Shown in pieces: positions 22,799 to 33,656 of a stretch of 64,000 bases of DNA. This DNA is from Benincasa hispida. Lineage: Eukaryota; Streptophyta; Magnoliopsida; Cucurbitales; Cucurbitaceae. The stretch covers positions 42,793,121 to 42,857,120 of the forward strand of contig NC_052354.1 in NCBI RefSeq assembly GCF_009727055.1, written 5' to 3'. The position numbers and the translations under genes are program-made. The notes beneath the pieces are model-generated. The model was given only the letters and a program-made list of their open reading frames with translations, was not told the DNA's origin and ran no database searches. Within the stretch, counting starts at the first letter, position 1. Every line of letters starts with the position of its first letter.

Positions 22799-25765
22799 AT
22801 GAGCTTAAACATCTATGTACCAAAGGATGAAAATTTTGGGCACTTGAAGATGTCAGATTTCCTTGGTTATTCATTGAAAGCATTTTCTATATCAATCAAA
22901 CCAGGACTCCAATCCATATTTGATTTAACTCCAAATGAATTTGACAATTTTAAGGAAGTTGATAATCTCTTTGAAAGAGGGTTTCCCATTCCATTTAATG
23001 CTTTTAAGACTCTCACTGAGGACCTCACACCACCATTGTTCAAAGCACTTGTTAGGAATGATGGTCAAAAATTCCTCAAATTTCCTACTCCTCAAGTGGT
23101 CAAAGGTAATATATATTTAATTATGGACTCTAGTTATTTATTTCATTAAATTTTTAGGAGAATATATATTTAATTAATAATTGCTTATACAATTTTGTTG
23201 ATCATATCTAATGATTTTGAACAGAGGATAAATCTGCATGGAGTACCGATGAAGAATTTGCAAGAGAAATGTTAGCAGGGCCCAATCCTCTATTAATTCG
23301 TCGTCTTGAAGTAATTTTATCTAATTCATCCTTTTTTTTTTTTTTTAATAAAAATTATAATCTGAATTTATTAATTACATATATGTAACTGAATTGACAG
23401 GTTTTTCCACCAATAAGTAAGCTTGACCCAAAGGTTTATGGGAATCAAAACAGTACCATCACTGAAGAACACATAAAGCATGGTTTGGATGGTCTCACAG
23501 TAGATGAGGTGAGCCAAAGGACTTGAAAACAAATTTATTATTATTATTTTATTTTCTTATGATATTTTAAATTAAGAAAATTAATAAATTGTTGACTGGG
23601 TTGAACAATAGGCAATCAAGCAAAACAAGGTGTACATATTGGATTTCCATGATGCATTGATGCCATATCTTAGGAAAATGAATGCAACATCTACAAAAAC
23701 ATATGCCACAAGAACATTGCTCTTTTTGAAAGATGATGGGACTTTGAAGCCTTTGGTTATTGAATTGAGCTTACCACACCCTCAAGGAGATGAACTTGGT
23801 GCAATTAGCAAGCTATACTTTCCAGCTGAAAATGGAGTTCAAAGATCTATTTGGCAATTGGCTAAAGCTTATGTAGCTGTTAATGATGTTGGCTACCATC
23901 AACTAATTAGTCATTGGTATGTATTCTTTCAAAATATACGGTTAAATTGCAAATTTTCTCTCTATAGAGTTCCGAGAAAGTACGAATGTAGTCCTTGTGG
24001 TTTGATAAATAAAACTAAGTTCTTCTCTATGTATGAGGACTAAATTCGTATTTTCTACAAATTTTAGAGATAAAAATTGTAATTTATCAAATTTTCTTTT
24101 ATGAACCTAGTTATGATAGTTTATCTAATCAACCTTTTGAAATTATAGGTTGCATACTCATGCAGTACTCGAGCCATTTGTGATTGCAACACATAGACAA
24201 TTGAGTGTTCTTCATCCAATTCATAAGTTGCTTGTTCCTCATTTCAAAGACACCATGTTTATAAATGCATCTGCAAGACAAGTTTTGATCAATGCCAATG
24301 GTCTCATTGAATCAACCCATTATCCATCAAAATATTCTATGGAGTTGTCATCTATCTTATACAAGGATTGGACCTTCCTTGACCAAGCACTTCCCAATAA
24401 TCTCATCAAGAGGTAAATCATCATTTATGTTCAAGTACTTTTATATATAATTAAATTTATAACCTTCATCTTTTGAGTTGATTGATGAGTCAATATGATC
24501 ATATCAATGAAGGAGTTTGTCTTTTGTATTCCACTCTCCTAATGTTCATTCCTCTCCAACTAATATTAATTTTCTCTTGTTAGGTCTCTTCAAAATTTTC
24601 AAAAAGCACTGTTGAAATATTTGATATAATTAAATTTACCATGACCAATCTTATAACCAACTAGCAATAAGGGGAATAACTCATGTATCTTGTAGAGATT
24701 GAGGTCTTCTTCATTTTTTTCAAGATAGTGTTTCTTTGGGTTCACCTTTTTAGACTTGGGCTTTGATACCCATATTCAAGAAACACGATGTTTTCCATCT
24801 CAAAATCAATTAGTAATAAGAGGAGTAACACATACATATATATATCATATAAAAATTGTGTGGTATTTTCTTTTTTAATGTGAGATCCTCGACAGTCAAG
24901 TAATCATTTAATGAATAATAATACGCACGAATTATTTCCTTACAATCAATATATATTTTCTTGGTTGATGTATTATTGACTTATTTCCTTTTCCCTTCTT
25001 GGTTTGTTTAGGGGAATAGCTGTGGAGGACTCAAGTTCCCCCCATGGACTTAGATTGCTAATAAATGATTATCCATTTGCTGTTGATGGTCTTGACATTT
25101 GGTCAGCCATCAAAACATGGGTACAAGATTATTGCTCTCTCTACTACAAAGATGACAATGCAATCCAAAATGACTTTGAACTTCAATCTTGGTGGAATGA
25201 GCTCAGAGAGAAAGGCCATGCTGACAAGAAAGATGAACCATGGTGGCCAAAAATGCAAACTTTAAGCGAATTAATTGAATCTTGCACTACTATTATATGG
25301 ATTGCTTCAGCTCTTCATGCTGCAGTTAATTTTGGACAATATCCTTACGGAGGCTATATTCTCAATAGACCAACTACAAGTCGTAGGTTTATGCCTGAAG
25401 TTGGCACTGCTGAGTACAAAGAACTTGAATCAAATCCTGAAAAGGCTTTCTTACGAACAATCAACTCAGAATTACAAGCACTTGTTGGTATTTCAATAAT
25501 TGAAATCTTGTCAAAGCACGCTTCTGATGAAGTCTATCTTGGCCAAAGAGCATCAATTGATTGGACTTCAGATAAAATCGCATTGGAAGCCTTTGAGAAA
25601 TTTGGGAAACAATTATTTGAAGTTGAAAATAGGATTATGGAAAGGAATCAAGATGTGAACTTGAAGAATAGAGCTGGACCTGTGAATTTGCCTTACACTT
25701 TACTTGTTCCATCAAGCAACGAAGGACTCACTGCAAGAGGAATTCCCAACAGCATCTCTATCTAA
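22799..25765 (+). pseudogene. LOX A exons 4-9: uninterrupted catalytic-domain reading frame
   Basis: From ATG 22799 (MSLNIYVPKDENF) the joined exons total 1824 bp, 607 codons plus stop, with phases matching at every junction. All five iron ligands of the family are present: the two histidines of HWLHTH (the first codon split across the exon 7/8 junction), the histidine and asparagine of [11 protein letters not shown], and the C-terminal isoleucine of PNSISI. ASARQ has the alanine typical of S-specific enzymes. [12 protein letters not shown] carries a Thr-His pair at the regiospecificity site. The frame lacks the N-terminal barrel. Whether it is transcribed or translated cannot be told from sequence; upstream stops in exon 1 argue against translation from the original start. 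Confidence 0.8.
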
Positions 25766-25955
25766 GTTATGATCAAACAAGTGTTTGATTTCATGGGAGA
25801 TGTGTAATTCGAAGGTCACAGATTATATTTTAAGCTACCCATTATTAATTATGAGAAAATAAGTGGCCATACTTTTAGTTTAAATTAGTAGCCAGCTTTA
25901 AGCTTTTGGTTTTCCAATTCTCAAAATTTTATGTACTTTGTACTACTATTTAATG

Positions 25956-25961
25956 AATAAA
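25956..25961 (+). promoter_or_regulatory. Polyadenylation signal of LOX A
   Basis: AATAAA lies 190 bp after the stop codon, in an AT-rich 3' region. Confidence 0.5.
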
Positions 25962-26019
25962 AATTGTGTTTTAAGAATAATGCTTATGGTGTGTTGTCAT
26001 CATCAACAAATTATATATA

Positions 26020-26390
26020 TATAGAGAAAGCAGAGATCAATAGGCGTATCTGGACATCTCAACTAGGTTGATACCTTCGTAGTACCCTCATCATACCCTA
26101 GGCCCGATAGAGAAGAAATTCATTGCCATGTGATGAATAAAATACAAGAGAGTACGATACAAACGAGCAATGAAAAAAAAAGATACTAGAGGAAAGCCTT
26201 CCAATTTATTTACAGCAATGGTAGCAATATCATAATTACAAAAAATTTTAAATTTAGTACACCAAAATGCCGCCAAATATATAATATCTTTCCATAGATG
26301 AGTCAATGATTCTTCAGTGCGATTGAAAATTCTATTATTTCTCCCCATCCATAAACACCACAAGGGGGCTCGATCAAATTACATTTGATA
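26020..26390 (-). pseudogene. LINE ORF2 C-terminal fragment and 3' tail
   Basis: On the minus strand the frame reads MWCLWMGRNNRIFN, then LWKDIIYLAAFWC. This is the pattern (W..W..RN.R.F) found at the end of plant non-LTR retrotransposon ORF2 after the zinc-binding segment. The GGGTATGATGAGG...GGTATCAACC stretch to the left is probably the 3' untranslated region. A strongly 5'-truncated copy, typical of LINE insertion. Confidence 0.6.
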
Positions 26391-27309
26391 ATTTTTTTGG
26401 TAGAGCTTTGTGCAAGACTTGTAAGCTGTTGTAAAAGATCATCCAAATTCAAATGTCGAGTTTGGAATAGAACTAAAATCTTGGTAGGACTAGATTCTTT
26501 TATAATATGGACATTGAGGGAATAAGCGTTTCATGGTCTCCTCATTTTTATTACCCAAAACAAACCACTTGGGATTGAGGATAACGGCGAGGAAAGTGGG
26601 CTTGACACTTATAAATGGTATTAATATTTTTATGAAGAGAGTCCAAATAAAGAACTTACATTTTTGGTTAGCTATTGTTATTTACGAGTTAATTTTGTTT
26701 GGACAATCGACAAGTAAGGTTCATTGTTGTAATTTAATTAAACCAGAAAGCAAAACCAACAATTCAATGAGATAATGGATCTAGGGTGTAGTTTCGCTAT
26801 GAAATTCCAATAAACTATTAACAAATAAATCAAATGGTTAGATCGAATAAGCCCAGAAGTCTGTAATCAGGATATACTTTTTGAAGCTCAACCCGTTCTA
26901 ACATAATTATACCAAATCGAATATCTTCATAATTGTTATAATCATGCCACATTATGTTCCTTCATTTTTAGTCTCTAGTATTCTCTAATCATTCTCATGC
27001 ATTATTGAATAATAGATTAGTCACTCAGTTCCAACCAAACTTCTCTTTCATAAGAAGAAAACTCAACCCAACATAGATTCGTTTAATGGCCAATCAAACA
27101 AATGGATTCAAATGGAAAAGTTAAAATTCAATCACCATATAATCGATCTAAACGTCAATAGTCTAATCAAGTAAATTCATAACAATAACAACAACAACAC
27201 CCAAGAATTTAGAGGTTTAACTACTCATGTTTCTAAAAACAAAGGATCTAAAATAGAAAATCATTGTGGAGAACAAGAAAGATAGAGAAATAGATGATGT
27301 AATCTGTGG
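26391..27309. other. Intergenic DNA, nothing recognised
   Basis: No convincing gene, repeat border or domain was found on either strand. Short open frames are random. Confidence 0.5.
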
Positions 27310-27895
27310 CCCCAGATTAACTATAATTCTCTTCTTTTGCAGGACCAATCTATTCAACATAAACAGTCTACTTTACTTCAAGACTCAGGGAAGACAATAT
27401 CCTTTCAGCTTCAAAACTTCAATTGTTTACCTATATGCGAGCTCAATCGTATAGACGAACCTCTAAGGAACTAGACGATAGTTCAATAGTGTAGACGATA
27501 CTAAGAAGCACTAGACGATCGTTGAGATGATAGTTGATTGGGACTAGATGATCGTGTAGACGATAGTTGAGAAAATATACGATTGTGTAGATGATGCAAA
27601 GTGGAACTAGATGATCGTGTAGACGATTCTTAAGAAAGAACTAGACGATCATTGAGAAAGAAAGAACATAAGAAGTTAAGTGGTTCGACCAAAGGCCTAC
27701 GTCCACTGTGCAAAAAGGGGAGGGTATCTTTATTGCTTCTTCTTTTAAACTTCTTTACAGAATGAATGCTCTCTATTTTACTCTCTCATTCTTTCGCCTT
27801 TTATACTGACTCATATTTTCAACGAAAGAAGCTCTTAGTAAGCTGGTGGTTACAACAAACAAAACAGAAAGAAGAAAACAATGATAAACTACCTA
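27310..27895 (-). repeat. 3' LTR of a copia element (minus strand)
   Basis: Read on the minus strand it has a TATA box (AGTATAAAAGG near 27805), AATAAA at about 27734, and then a U5 segment with the phrase GACGTAGGCCTTTGGTCGAA. A comparable phrase occurs in the copia C LTR near 33240-33265. At 27449-27660 about ten TAGACGAT/TAGATGAT words follow. The outer edge is uncertain. Confidence 0.55.
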
Positions 27896-28640
27896 CTACT
27901 TCTCCTTTGTAAACATCCAGAGAATCTTTCCCTTTTTGCTTGTAAAGCTGATTTTGAGCTACCCTTTTTTAGGTAACTCAAACCCAAAGAGGTCCAAGCA
28001 ACGACCAAGCTTTCTTTGAGGAACTGTCTTGGAGTCGCATTATCTGAGGTATGTATTTTTACTACCTCAACTTCCCCTTTTTCAATTTCTTATCTGATAA
28101 AGTGATACTTGATGTCGATGTTGTTCTACTGTGAAACTGCTGATTTTTAGACAAATAGATAGTTCTGTAATTGTCACAATATATTCTCACTTTAGTTTGT
28201 ATAATGCCAAAATTGTTTAGTAACCCCTTTAGCTACAAACATTCTTTGATAGCCTCAGACAAAGCTATAAACTCAACTTTTATTGTGGATAGGGTTACAA
28301 TAGATTATAAACTTGCTTTCCAACTTATAGATTGTTTCCCCATATGAAAATATATCCAGATAGATAGCGTCTCTTATCTAGATCCCCTGCATAATCAACA
28401 TTTACATAACCATACATTTCATCATTAGAGGGGTCATTCTGTTTGTATAGGATTCGAGCTTCCTTAGATGAACAAAGATACCTTAGTATCCATTTAACTG
28501 CTTCCCAATGACGTTTACCAGGGTTGGACATGTATCTACAGACCAAACTTGTAGCATAGGACAAATCTGGTCTTGTAGAAGTCATTAGATACATCAATGA
28601 TCCCACTGCCTGGGAGTAGGTAACTAGCACATAAAGTTGT
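27896..28640 (-). pseudogene. Copia polymerase C-terminus (RNase H), 5'-truncated
   Basis: The minus strand gives SQAVGSLMYLMTSTRPDL, then AVKWILRYLCSSKEARI, GYVNVDYAGDLDKRRYLSGY, TEAEYMALSEAI-like and KGEVEVVKIHTSDNA segments with stops and frameshifts between them. These are the standard blocks of the copia RT/RNase H junction and RNase H. The sequence is cut at about 28640, upstream of which no integrase or YVDD motif appears. The 3' LTR follows directly to the left. Confidence 0.75.
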
Positions 28641-29099
28641 ATTCTTTTTCCCCTCTTATTTGCTTAATTTGCATGCTTATCTTTATAATTAACCTAATTA
28701 AAGTATTTTAGATCTGTTTTATATTGTTGCGCATGTGTTCGTTCCACCATGTATTATGGGCTAGTTAACTTGGGTTTTTTTTTGTTCTCTTGCTTCTTTT
28801 TGTCATTATATCTTATGCATTTTGTTTTTAGCTTTTACTAGACCAAAAACGCCTTAAAATTGGAGAATCTTTTGCTTGAATTTCGTTTTCTTCGAGAAGA
28901 TTATTGCATCCAACAATATTAAAAATGGTGTAATATATATATATATATTTTTTTTGTAGGATTTTGAAGGAGAAACGAAATATGAACACAAATAAAGAAA
29001 GTAAAGTTTGTTTCATAAGGTAAGCCTTGTAAGTAGGGGACTACTATTTTCTTTGTACAAAAGCTTCTTTTTCCATTATTTGCATAATTTGGCTTGATT

Positions 29100-29255
29100 T
29101 ATGTTTTCTTTGAAATAGAATATAGAAGAATTGAGGCATTCGCTTTTTTGTGCGACTCTAGAGTTGGAACAAACGAGAGTTCTATTTCAAGAGGAGTTAG
29201 AAAGAGAGATGAATAGTTGCGAGCGATAAATTATAAGTTTAGACTCTTGAAAATT
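29100..29255 (+). pseudogene. CACTA-associated coiled-coil ORF, C-terminal remnant
   Basis: The frame IEELRHSLFCATLELEQTRV followed by FQEELEREMNSCER and a stop is a short leucine/glutamate coiled coil. It resembles the tail of the second (TNP1-like) protein of CACTA elements. It lies just upstream of CACTA-type subterminal repeats, which supports the reading. Assignment rests mainly on context. Confidence 0.4.
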
Positions 29256-29299
29256 TGTTTTGATGTAAATCCACTTGGTTACATTAAATGTACATTGAA

Positions 29300-29930
29300 T
29301 TTAATTTTACAATTACATTTGAAACAATTTCACTCATATAAAATGGCTATCATGACAAGATAAAAAATGTTACATGTTCTTATTGCAGTTTTAATTATTA
29401 TAAAACATGCTACTAAATGTCAATCATAACATTTTCATTATTATAAAAAAAAAAAAAAACTATTAAAGTAATTCATAACATTTCTATAATGCTATAAATT
29501 GTTTTCGTAACATAAAAATTGTGCAATTGAAATGAAATTTTTATAACTTGTTTATAGTATTGAAAAAACGTTATGAAAAGTAGGAGACTTTCAATAAAAT
29601 CGGCTACGGTAGCATGCTTAAAAATGTTATAGAGAGTCTTTTATAACATTTTTTTCATACTATTAAAAATGCTATAAAATAGTTTCGACTGTGTTTTTTT
29701 TGTGCTATTTAAAACGTTATTAAATAGAAAACATAGCATTTTTGGCTAACGCTATGAAATATTTCCATAGCATGGTAACCCTGCAATAAAAAAAAAGATT
29801 TTTTATAGCACATGTTATAGCAAACAAAAAATGCTATCAAAAGTGTTGGACTTTTCATAACATCACCTATGAAAAGTCTACAATAGCATTTTTGACCTGC
29901 TATCGTATGTGATATTTGTTGTAGTTGTAT
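29300..29930 (+). mobile_element. CACTA-type right end with ATAGCATTTT subterminal repeats
   Basis: A dozen or so variants of ATAGCATTTTT/AAAATGCTATAAAA in both orientations fill 29390-29905. The segment closes with TTTGTTGTAGTT, one base from the canonical GTAGTG end. This is a different subterminal family from the TTTAATGTCGG family at 2815 and 32690. Confidence 0.55.
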
Positions 29931-30204
29931 GACATTAGTTCATCATGGTGATCCAATATGTATAACTTATTCTGCTTGATTGCGTGTATTAATAAAACAT
30001 AATTATGTCACAAATGTGTACAACTTTTGAGCCTTCCCTCAAACAAACCTATCAACTCCTAACCATGAGAGCTTGCTCTAAATCCCATGGTACATCTAAT
30101 TCACCTCAGATCATTTTCTCTTATCAAAGTAGGGGAGACGATGATATATGGCTACCTAGAAAGAGCAGGAACGTGGCTCACTAAATTTATTTGTTCAGAA
30201 TTTG

Positions 30205-30320
30205 GTTCCATAATGATATGATATTGTCCACTTTGAATATAAACCCATCATGGATTTGCTTCTGAAACCACCCAAAAGGTCTCATTTATATATCTATGAT
30301 CACTTTAATTTCTTCTTTAA
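30205..30320. repeat. Fragment of a common plant repeat
   Basis: The phrases TGATATTGTCCACTTTGAAT, ATGGATTTGCTTCTGAAACC and CCCAAAAGGTCTCAT resemble a repeat I recall from many dicot intergenic regions. I cannot name the family with certainty. Confidence 0.3.
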
Positions 30321-30506
30321 TCAAGTAAAATTTTGTTTGCACTCTTAACAGTTGATGCTCTAAATCTAAATTATTTTTATAACTATGATACTTCTTCTTG
30401 TAGATCTTATTCTCTCAATGAAAAGTATCTATTGTGCCAAAAAAAAATATGAAGAAAAAGAACAAGATTACAAATTGTTTTTGGTCTCCCTTTTAAGGAT
30501 TATTAC

Positions 30507-32559
30507 CTCATCAACTGTAAGTCCTTCCAACCCATACTGTATGTCATCTTCAGTGATCCTGCTATTTTGATCACCATAAATATTGGGGTCTAGGTTGCTC
30601 AAGGGTGGAAATTCCTGTAAAGTTAAACCAGGTATTAATTTAAAAAATGAAAAAATGAAAATTATATTTTATAAAGATGGGCTTATTATGATTAAAATTT
30701 TGAGATTACTTCAAGACGACAATTGATAAAAAGGTTGACTCCAGCTAGTATTTCTTGTGCAAATTCTTAATTTATTCTCCATGCAGATTTATCATCTTTT
30801 CTCAAGCATTAAATAAAAAAAAAAAAAAATCAAATTAACAAGGACAAAAATACCACAAAAATTCAAATTAACATTAAACCGAAAAATCAAAATTTAACCA
30901 AAACACTCTTAATTACGACATATTCTTATATATTTTGAACATTTTCCTTCATATAGTTTATGTACTAATTTGATTTTGTAACTAAATCATTTTTATGGAT
31001 TCACATGAGGACCCCACATAAAAAAGATGAGATATCGCAATCTTAATAAAATATATGAGGTTTTAAAATGAAACCTCATGTTTAATAATCTACTTTGGTC
31101 CTTAAAGGTCCCATGAAACCTAAATGGACAATATTCAATCTACAAAGACTTGATATCTAATCCAAGAATGATGGTCAACCCAAAGAGACACCATCTTGAG
31201 AGAGAATACGTTCAGGATCTCACATAGAAAAGATGAAAAGAAAAACATCAGTGTTTACCTTGTACAACTTGGAGGGTTGGGAATTTGAGGAACCTTTCTC
31301 CATCAGTTCTTAGGAGTTCTTGGAACATGGGTGGAGTGAAAGATTGAGTTAGATTCCTAAACACATTAAATGGTATAGGTAATCCTCCTTCATAGAGATC
31401 ATGAACATCTTGGAATTTGTCAAACTCTCCTGGAGTTAAGTTTATTAGGTTTACAAGTTCTGGTTGGATTGATGAAGCAAGTGATTCCAAAGAAAATGCA
31501 AGAAAATCTGACATCTTCAAGTGACCAAAATTTTCATCTCCCATTATTGATGGCAATCTGCCTTCATAGTTAGAATCTGAAATTTCATAACAAAAAGTCA
31601 GTTAGGCAATCTTCTATATTAATGATATTTTTGTACCGGATCGTGATGAGGACACTAAAGATGTGTGAACCTAATTGAGATATCTAGGTATGCCTACATA
31701 TCCCTCGATATCTAGTACTCATTTAAAAGAAGGTTTACTTTATATCTTATTTAGCAAAGGTTAAATTGAAAGTTTAGACATCGTCACTTTCAATTTTGTG
31801 TGTAATATATTCTTACAATGTATGCTAAAATGTTTTTAATTGATTTTCTTGAACTTTCAATTTTATGTCTAGTAGGTATTTAACATATTAAAAAAATTTA
31901 AAAATTAAACTAATTAATCTAGTAGATATAACATTAAATTTTATGTTTTTTTTTTTTTTGGACAAAGGATACTTTTTTCTTTTAATGCACGCACGCCGTA
32001 TGTGAGAAAGCATTTTATGTTTAGTAGAAAAACTTTTTGTCTAATACATCCACAACTTTAACAAAATGTTGGGTAAGTCAATGATTTATATTAGACGACA
32101 AAAAAAAAAAATAAAAAAAAAATAAAATAAAAAAATCAAAGAACCAATTTGACTTTAAATTTAAAGTTCAAAAATTGTATTAAACAACTTTTTAAAGTTC
32201 CCGACTTTTAGAAATTTAATAAAATTTAGAAACCTGTCGGATGCAAAGTTTTGTTTTTTTTTCTTGAACAAGATACAACAGTATTGTTTTAAGCAACTTT
32301 ACTAATGTATAATGAATATCTTACCTTTGCTTGATGGTGGTCTTCCGGTTCTTCCACGACGGGGGTAAGGGTACTCGCTTGCTCCAAGAATAGGTAGAGT
32401 AAGGCTGTCACCACCATCTGGATCCGCTAAGTCATTGTAGACATCGTAATCATAGATTCTATCCCATTCCTTGCACTCTCCTGTTCCATCTCCTCTAAGA
32501 TTCAACAATTCTTCCTCCCTATATTTGAGAAAAGGATCCGGGGTCTTGCTCAGAAGATA
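30507..32559 (-). pseudogene. Lipoxygenase copy B, exons 3-6 only, truncated at both ends
   Basis: On the minus strand: exon 3 (32559-32325) with [18 protein letters not shown] and [14 protein letters not shown]; exon 4 (31576-31259) with DENFGHLKMSDFLAFSLES and FTPPMFQELLRTDGERFL; exon 5 (about 30796-30710) with an in-frame stop before EFAQEILAG; exon 6 (30614-30507) with [17 protein letters not shown], the same 108-bp length as in copy A. Exon 4 lacks the SLNIYVPRD segment. The exon 3 acceptor AG is lost. Exons 1-2 and 7-9, including all iron ligands, are absent. It is inverted relative to copy A, tail to tail about 5 kb away. Confidence 0.85.
31010..31230. repeat. MITE-like insertion in an intron of LOX B
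   Basis: The phrases GGACCCCACATAAAAAAGAT and GGATCTCACATAGAAAAGAT lie about 190 bp apart in the same direction and bracket a non-coding segment within the exon 4-5 intron. Family unknown. Confidence 0.3.
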
Positions 32560-32671
32560 CGTATGCAAAAAAGGTCATAGTTTTAAGATTAAATAATATT
32601 CTCCATGCATCCTCTTCAATTATAAATGAGAAGAAATAGATTAAGAGATATAATTTTGTCATGTGACAATA

Positions 32672-32810
32672 CTACAAATTTAGGCTTTAATGTCGGTTTA
32701 AAACTGGCATTATAGGGTTACAATGTCGATTGACAACTAACATTAAAGATCGTGTTATAAAAAGTCTTTAATATCGATTTTAAACACATATTATAGATGA
32801 CCAAGATTTT
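32672..32810 (+). mobile_element. CACTA left terminus, truncated
   Basis: ACTACAAATTTAGGC then TTTAATGTCGGTTT and related words (CATTAAAGATCG, TTTAATATCGATTT) match the subterminal family at 2815-2896 in mirror arrangement. The copia C LTR begins at 32811 and cuts it. Confidence 0.5.
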
Positions 32811-33467
32811 TGTTGGGTTGTTCTGAGGCCTGCAGGCCCAAAAGCAAGTTTTTCCACTGAAGGCCTAAAAACTTCAGATAAAATCAGCTGAGATTGGTGG
32901 AGATTATGGCTGAAGATGAGCCACGAGTGTTAGAGAATCGAGGAACACATGTATTTCAAGATTTCCTCAACCAGCTGAATAGAATATTGAACTCGGATGG
33001 TAGACTCGATCAAGTAAACATTTTCTTTCTTCCTTACTCGATGTTCTCTCTTCTTTACACGATGTTCTTTCTCTTACTCGATGAACTTTCTTCTTTACTC
33101 GATGTAACTCGATGCTACTTGATACTCTGAAAGTGCTGTAGTTCGATTGTAAAATGATATTTGTGTTGTTTTTGCTGAGAAATAGATGAATATTTGCAAG
33201 AAGGTTAAGAGAAAGAGAGGAAGAAGACACAATTTACATGGTTCGGCCAAAATGCCTACATCCATGGGAAAATTTTCTTTTCTTTGCTTCTTGAAAATTT
33301 TCTTTTACTGTAGTTTTGTGTTTACAAGAGAAAAATGATGAATGCATGTTGTAGATCTGATCAGTAGGTATTTATATTGTATACCTTTTGTCGTTACATG
33401 ACGTATAATTTTTATTATGTAAAACTAAAGTAGCTGTCCAATGTATTTGAGTCCACGTTTTACAAAT
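32811..33467 (-). repeat. 3' LTR of copia element C
   Basis: Bounded by TGTTGGGTTG on the plus strand at 32811 (CCCAACA end on the minus strand) and by the purine-rich CAAGGTGGAGAATTTG just right of 33467. A TATAAATA lies on the minus strand near 33377. The downstream part carries several TACTCGATG words (33035-33125) and a CCTACATCCATGG phrase shared with the 27.7-kb copia LTR. Confidence 0.55.
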
Positions 33468-33656
33468 TCTCCACCTTGATTCTAATGCATGCAATCTTCT
33501 AATCTTCTAGATTCTGACCAATTTGTTTACCCTATGTCTAGAAGATCGAAACCAACTAGCTCAAGACATTTGATTAATTTCAGTTTTGGTACTGGTTTCA
33601 TCAACATATCTACTGCATTCTCTGATGTATGAACTTTTAGGATTTCTATTTCCCCT
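33468..33656 (-). pseudogene. Copia C RNase H tail, left of the Athila insertion
   Basis: The frame IEILKVHTSENAVDMLMKPV then KLKLIKCLELVGF is the canonical end of a copia polyprotein. It continues the RNase H that stops at 45682 (KYHLIRDKVETR), on the other side of element A. The two halves are therefore one gene split by the 12-kb insertion. Confidence 0.85.

Larger units (their letters stand above)
21416..25765 (+). pseudogene. Lipoxygenase (non-plastidial type), copy A, nine exons, 5' half broken
   Basis: Plant lipoxygenases dioxygenate linoleic and linolenic acids to hydroperoxides that feed oxylipin synthesis. I read nine exons with GT..AG borders: 21416-21671, 21775-22074, 22244-22477, 22768-23105, 23225-23310, 23401-23508, 23612-23916, 24149-24412 and 25012-25765. 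Exons 1-2 encode the PLAT/beta-barrel domain and the rest the catalytic domain. No plastid transit peptide precedes the MFGIGKNII start, so a cytosolic or lipid-body type is likely. Exon 1 has two in-frame stops, exons 2 and 3 have several frameshifts, and exon 4 lacks one base just after its acceptor. From 22799 on, everything is in frame. Overall it is a pseudogene, unless only the 3' part is used. Confidence 0.85.

Noticed and set aside
21416..25765. Functional full-length lipoxygenase
   Set aside because: Two stops in exon 1, several frameshifts in exons 2-3 and a one-base loss at the start of exon 4 preclude a full-length product.
27449..27660. CRISPR-like or regulatory array of TAGACGAT words
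   Set aside because: Spacings and words are irregular, the setting is a copia LTR in plant DNA, and no CRISPR feature applies.
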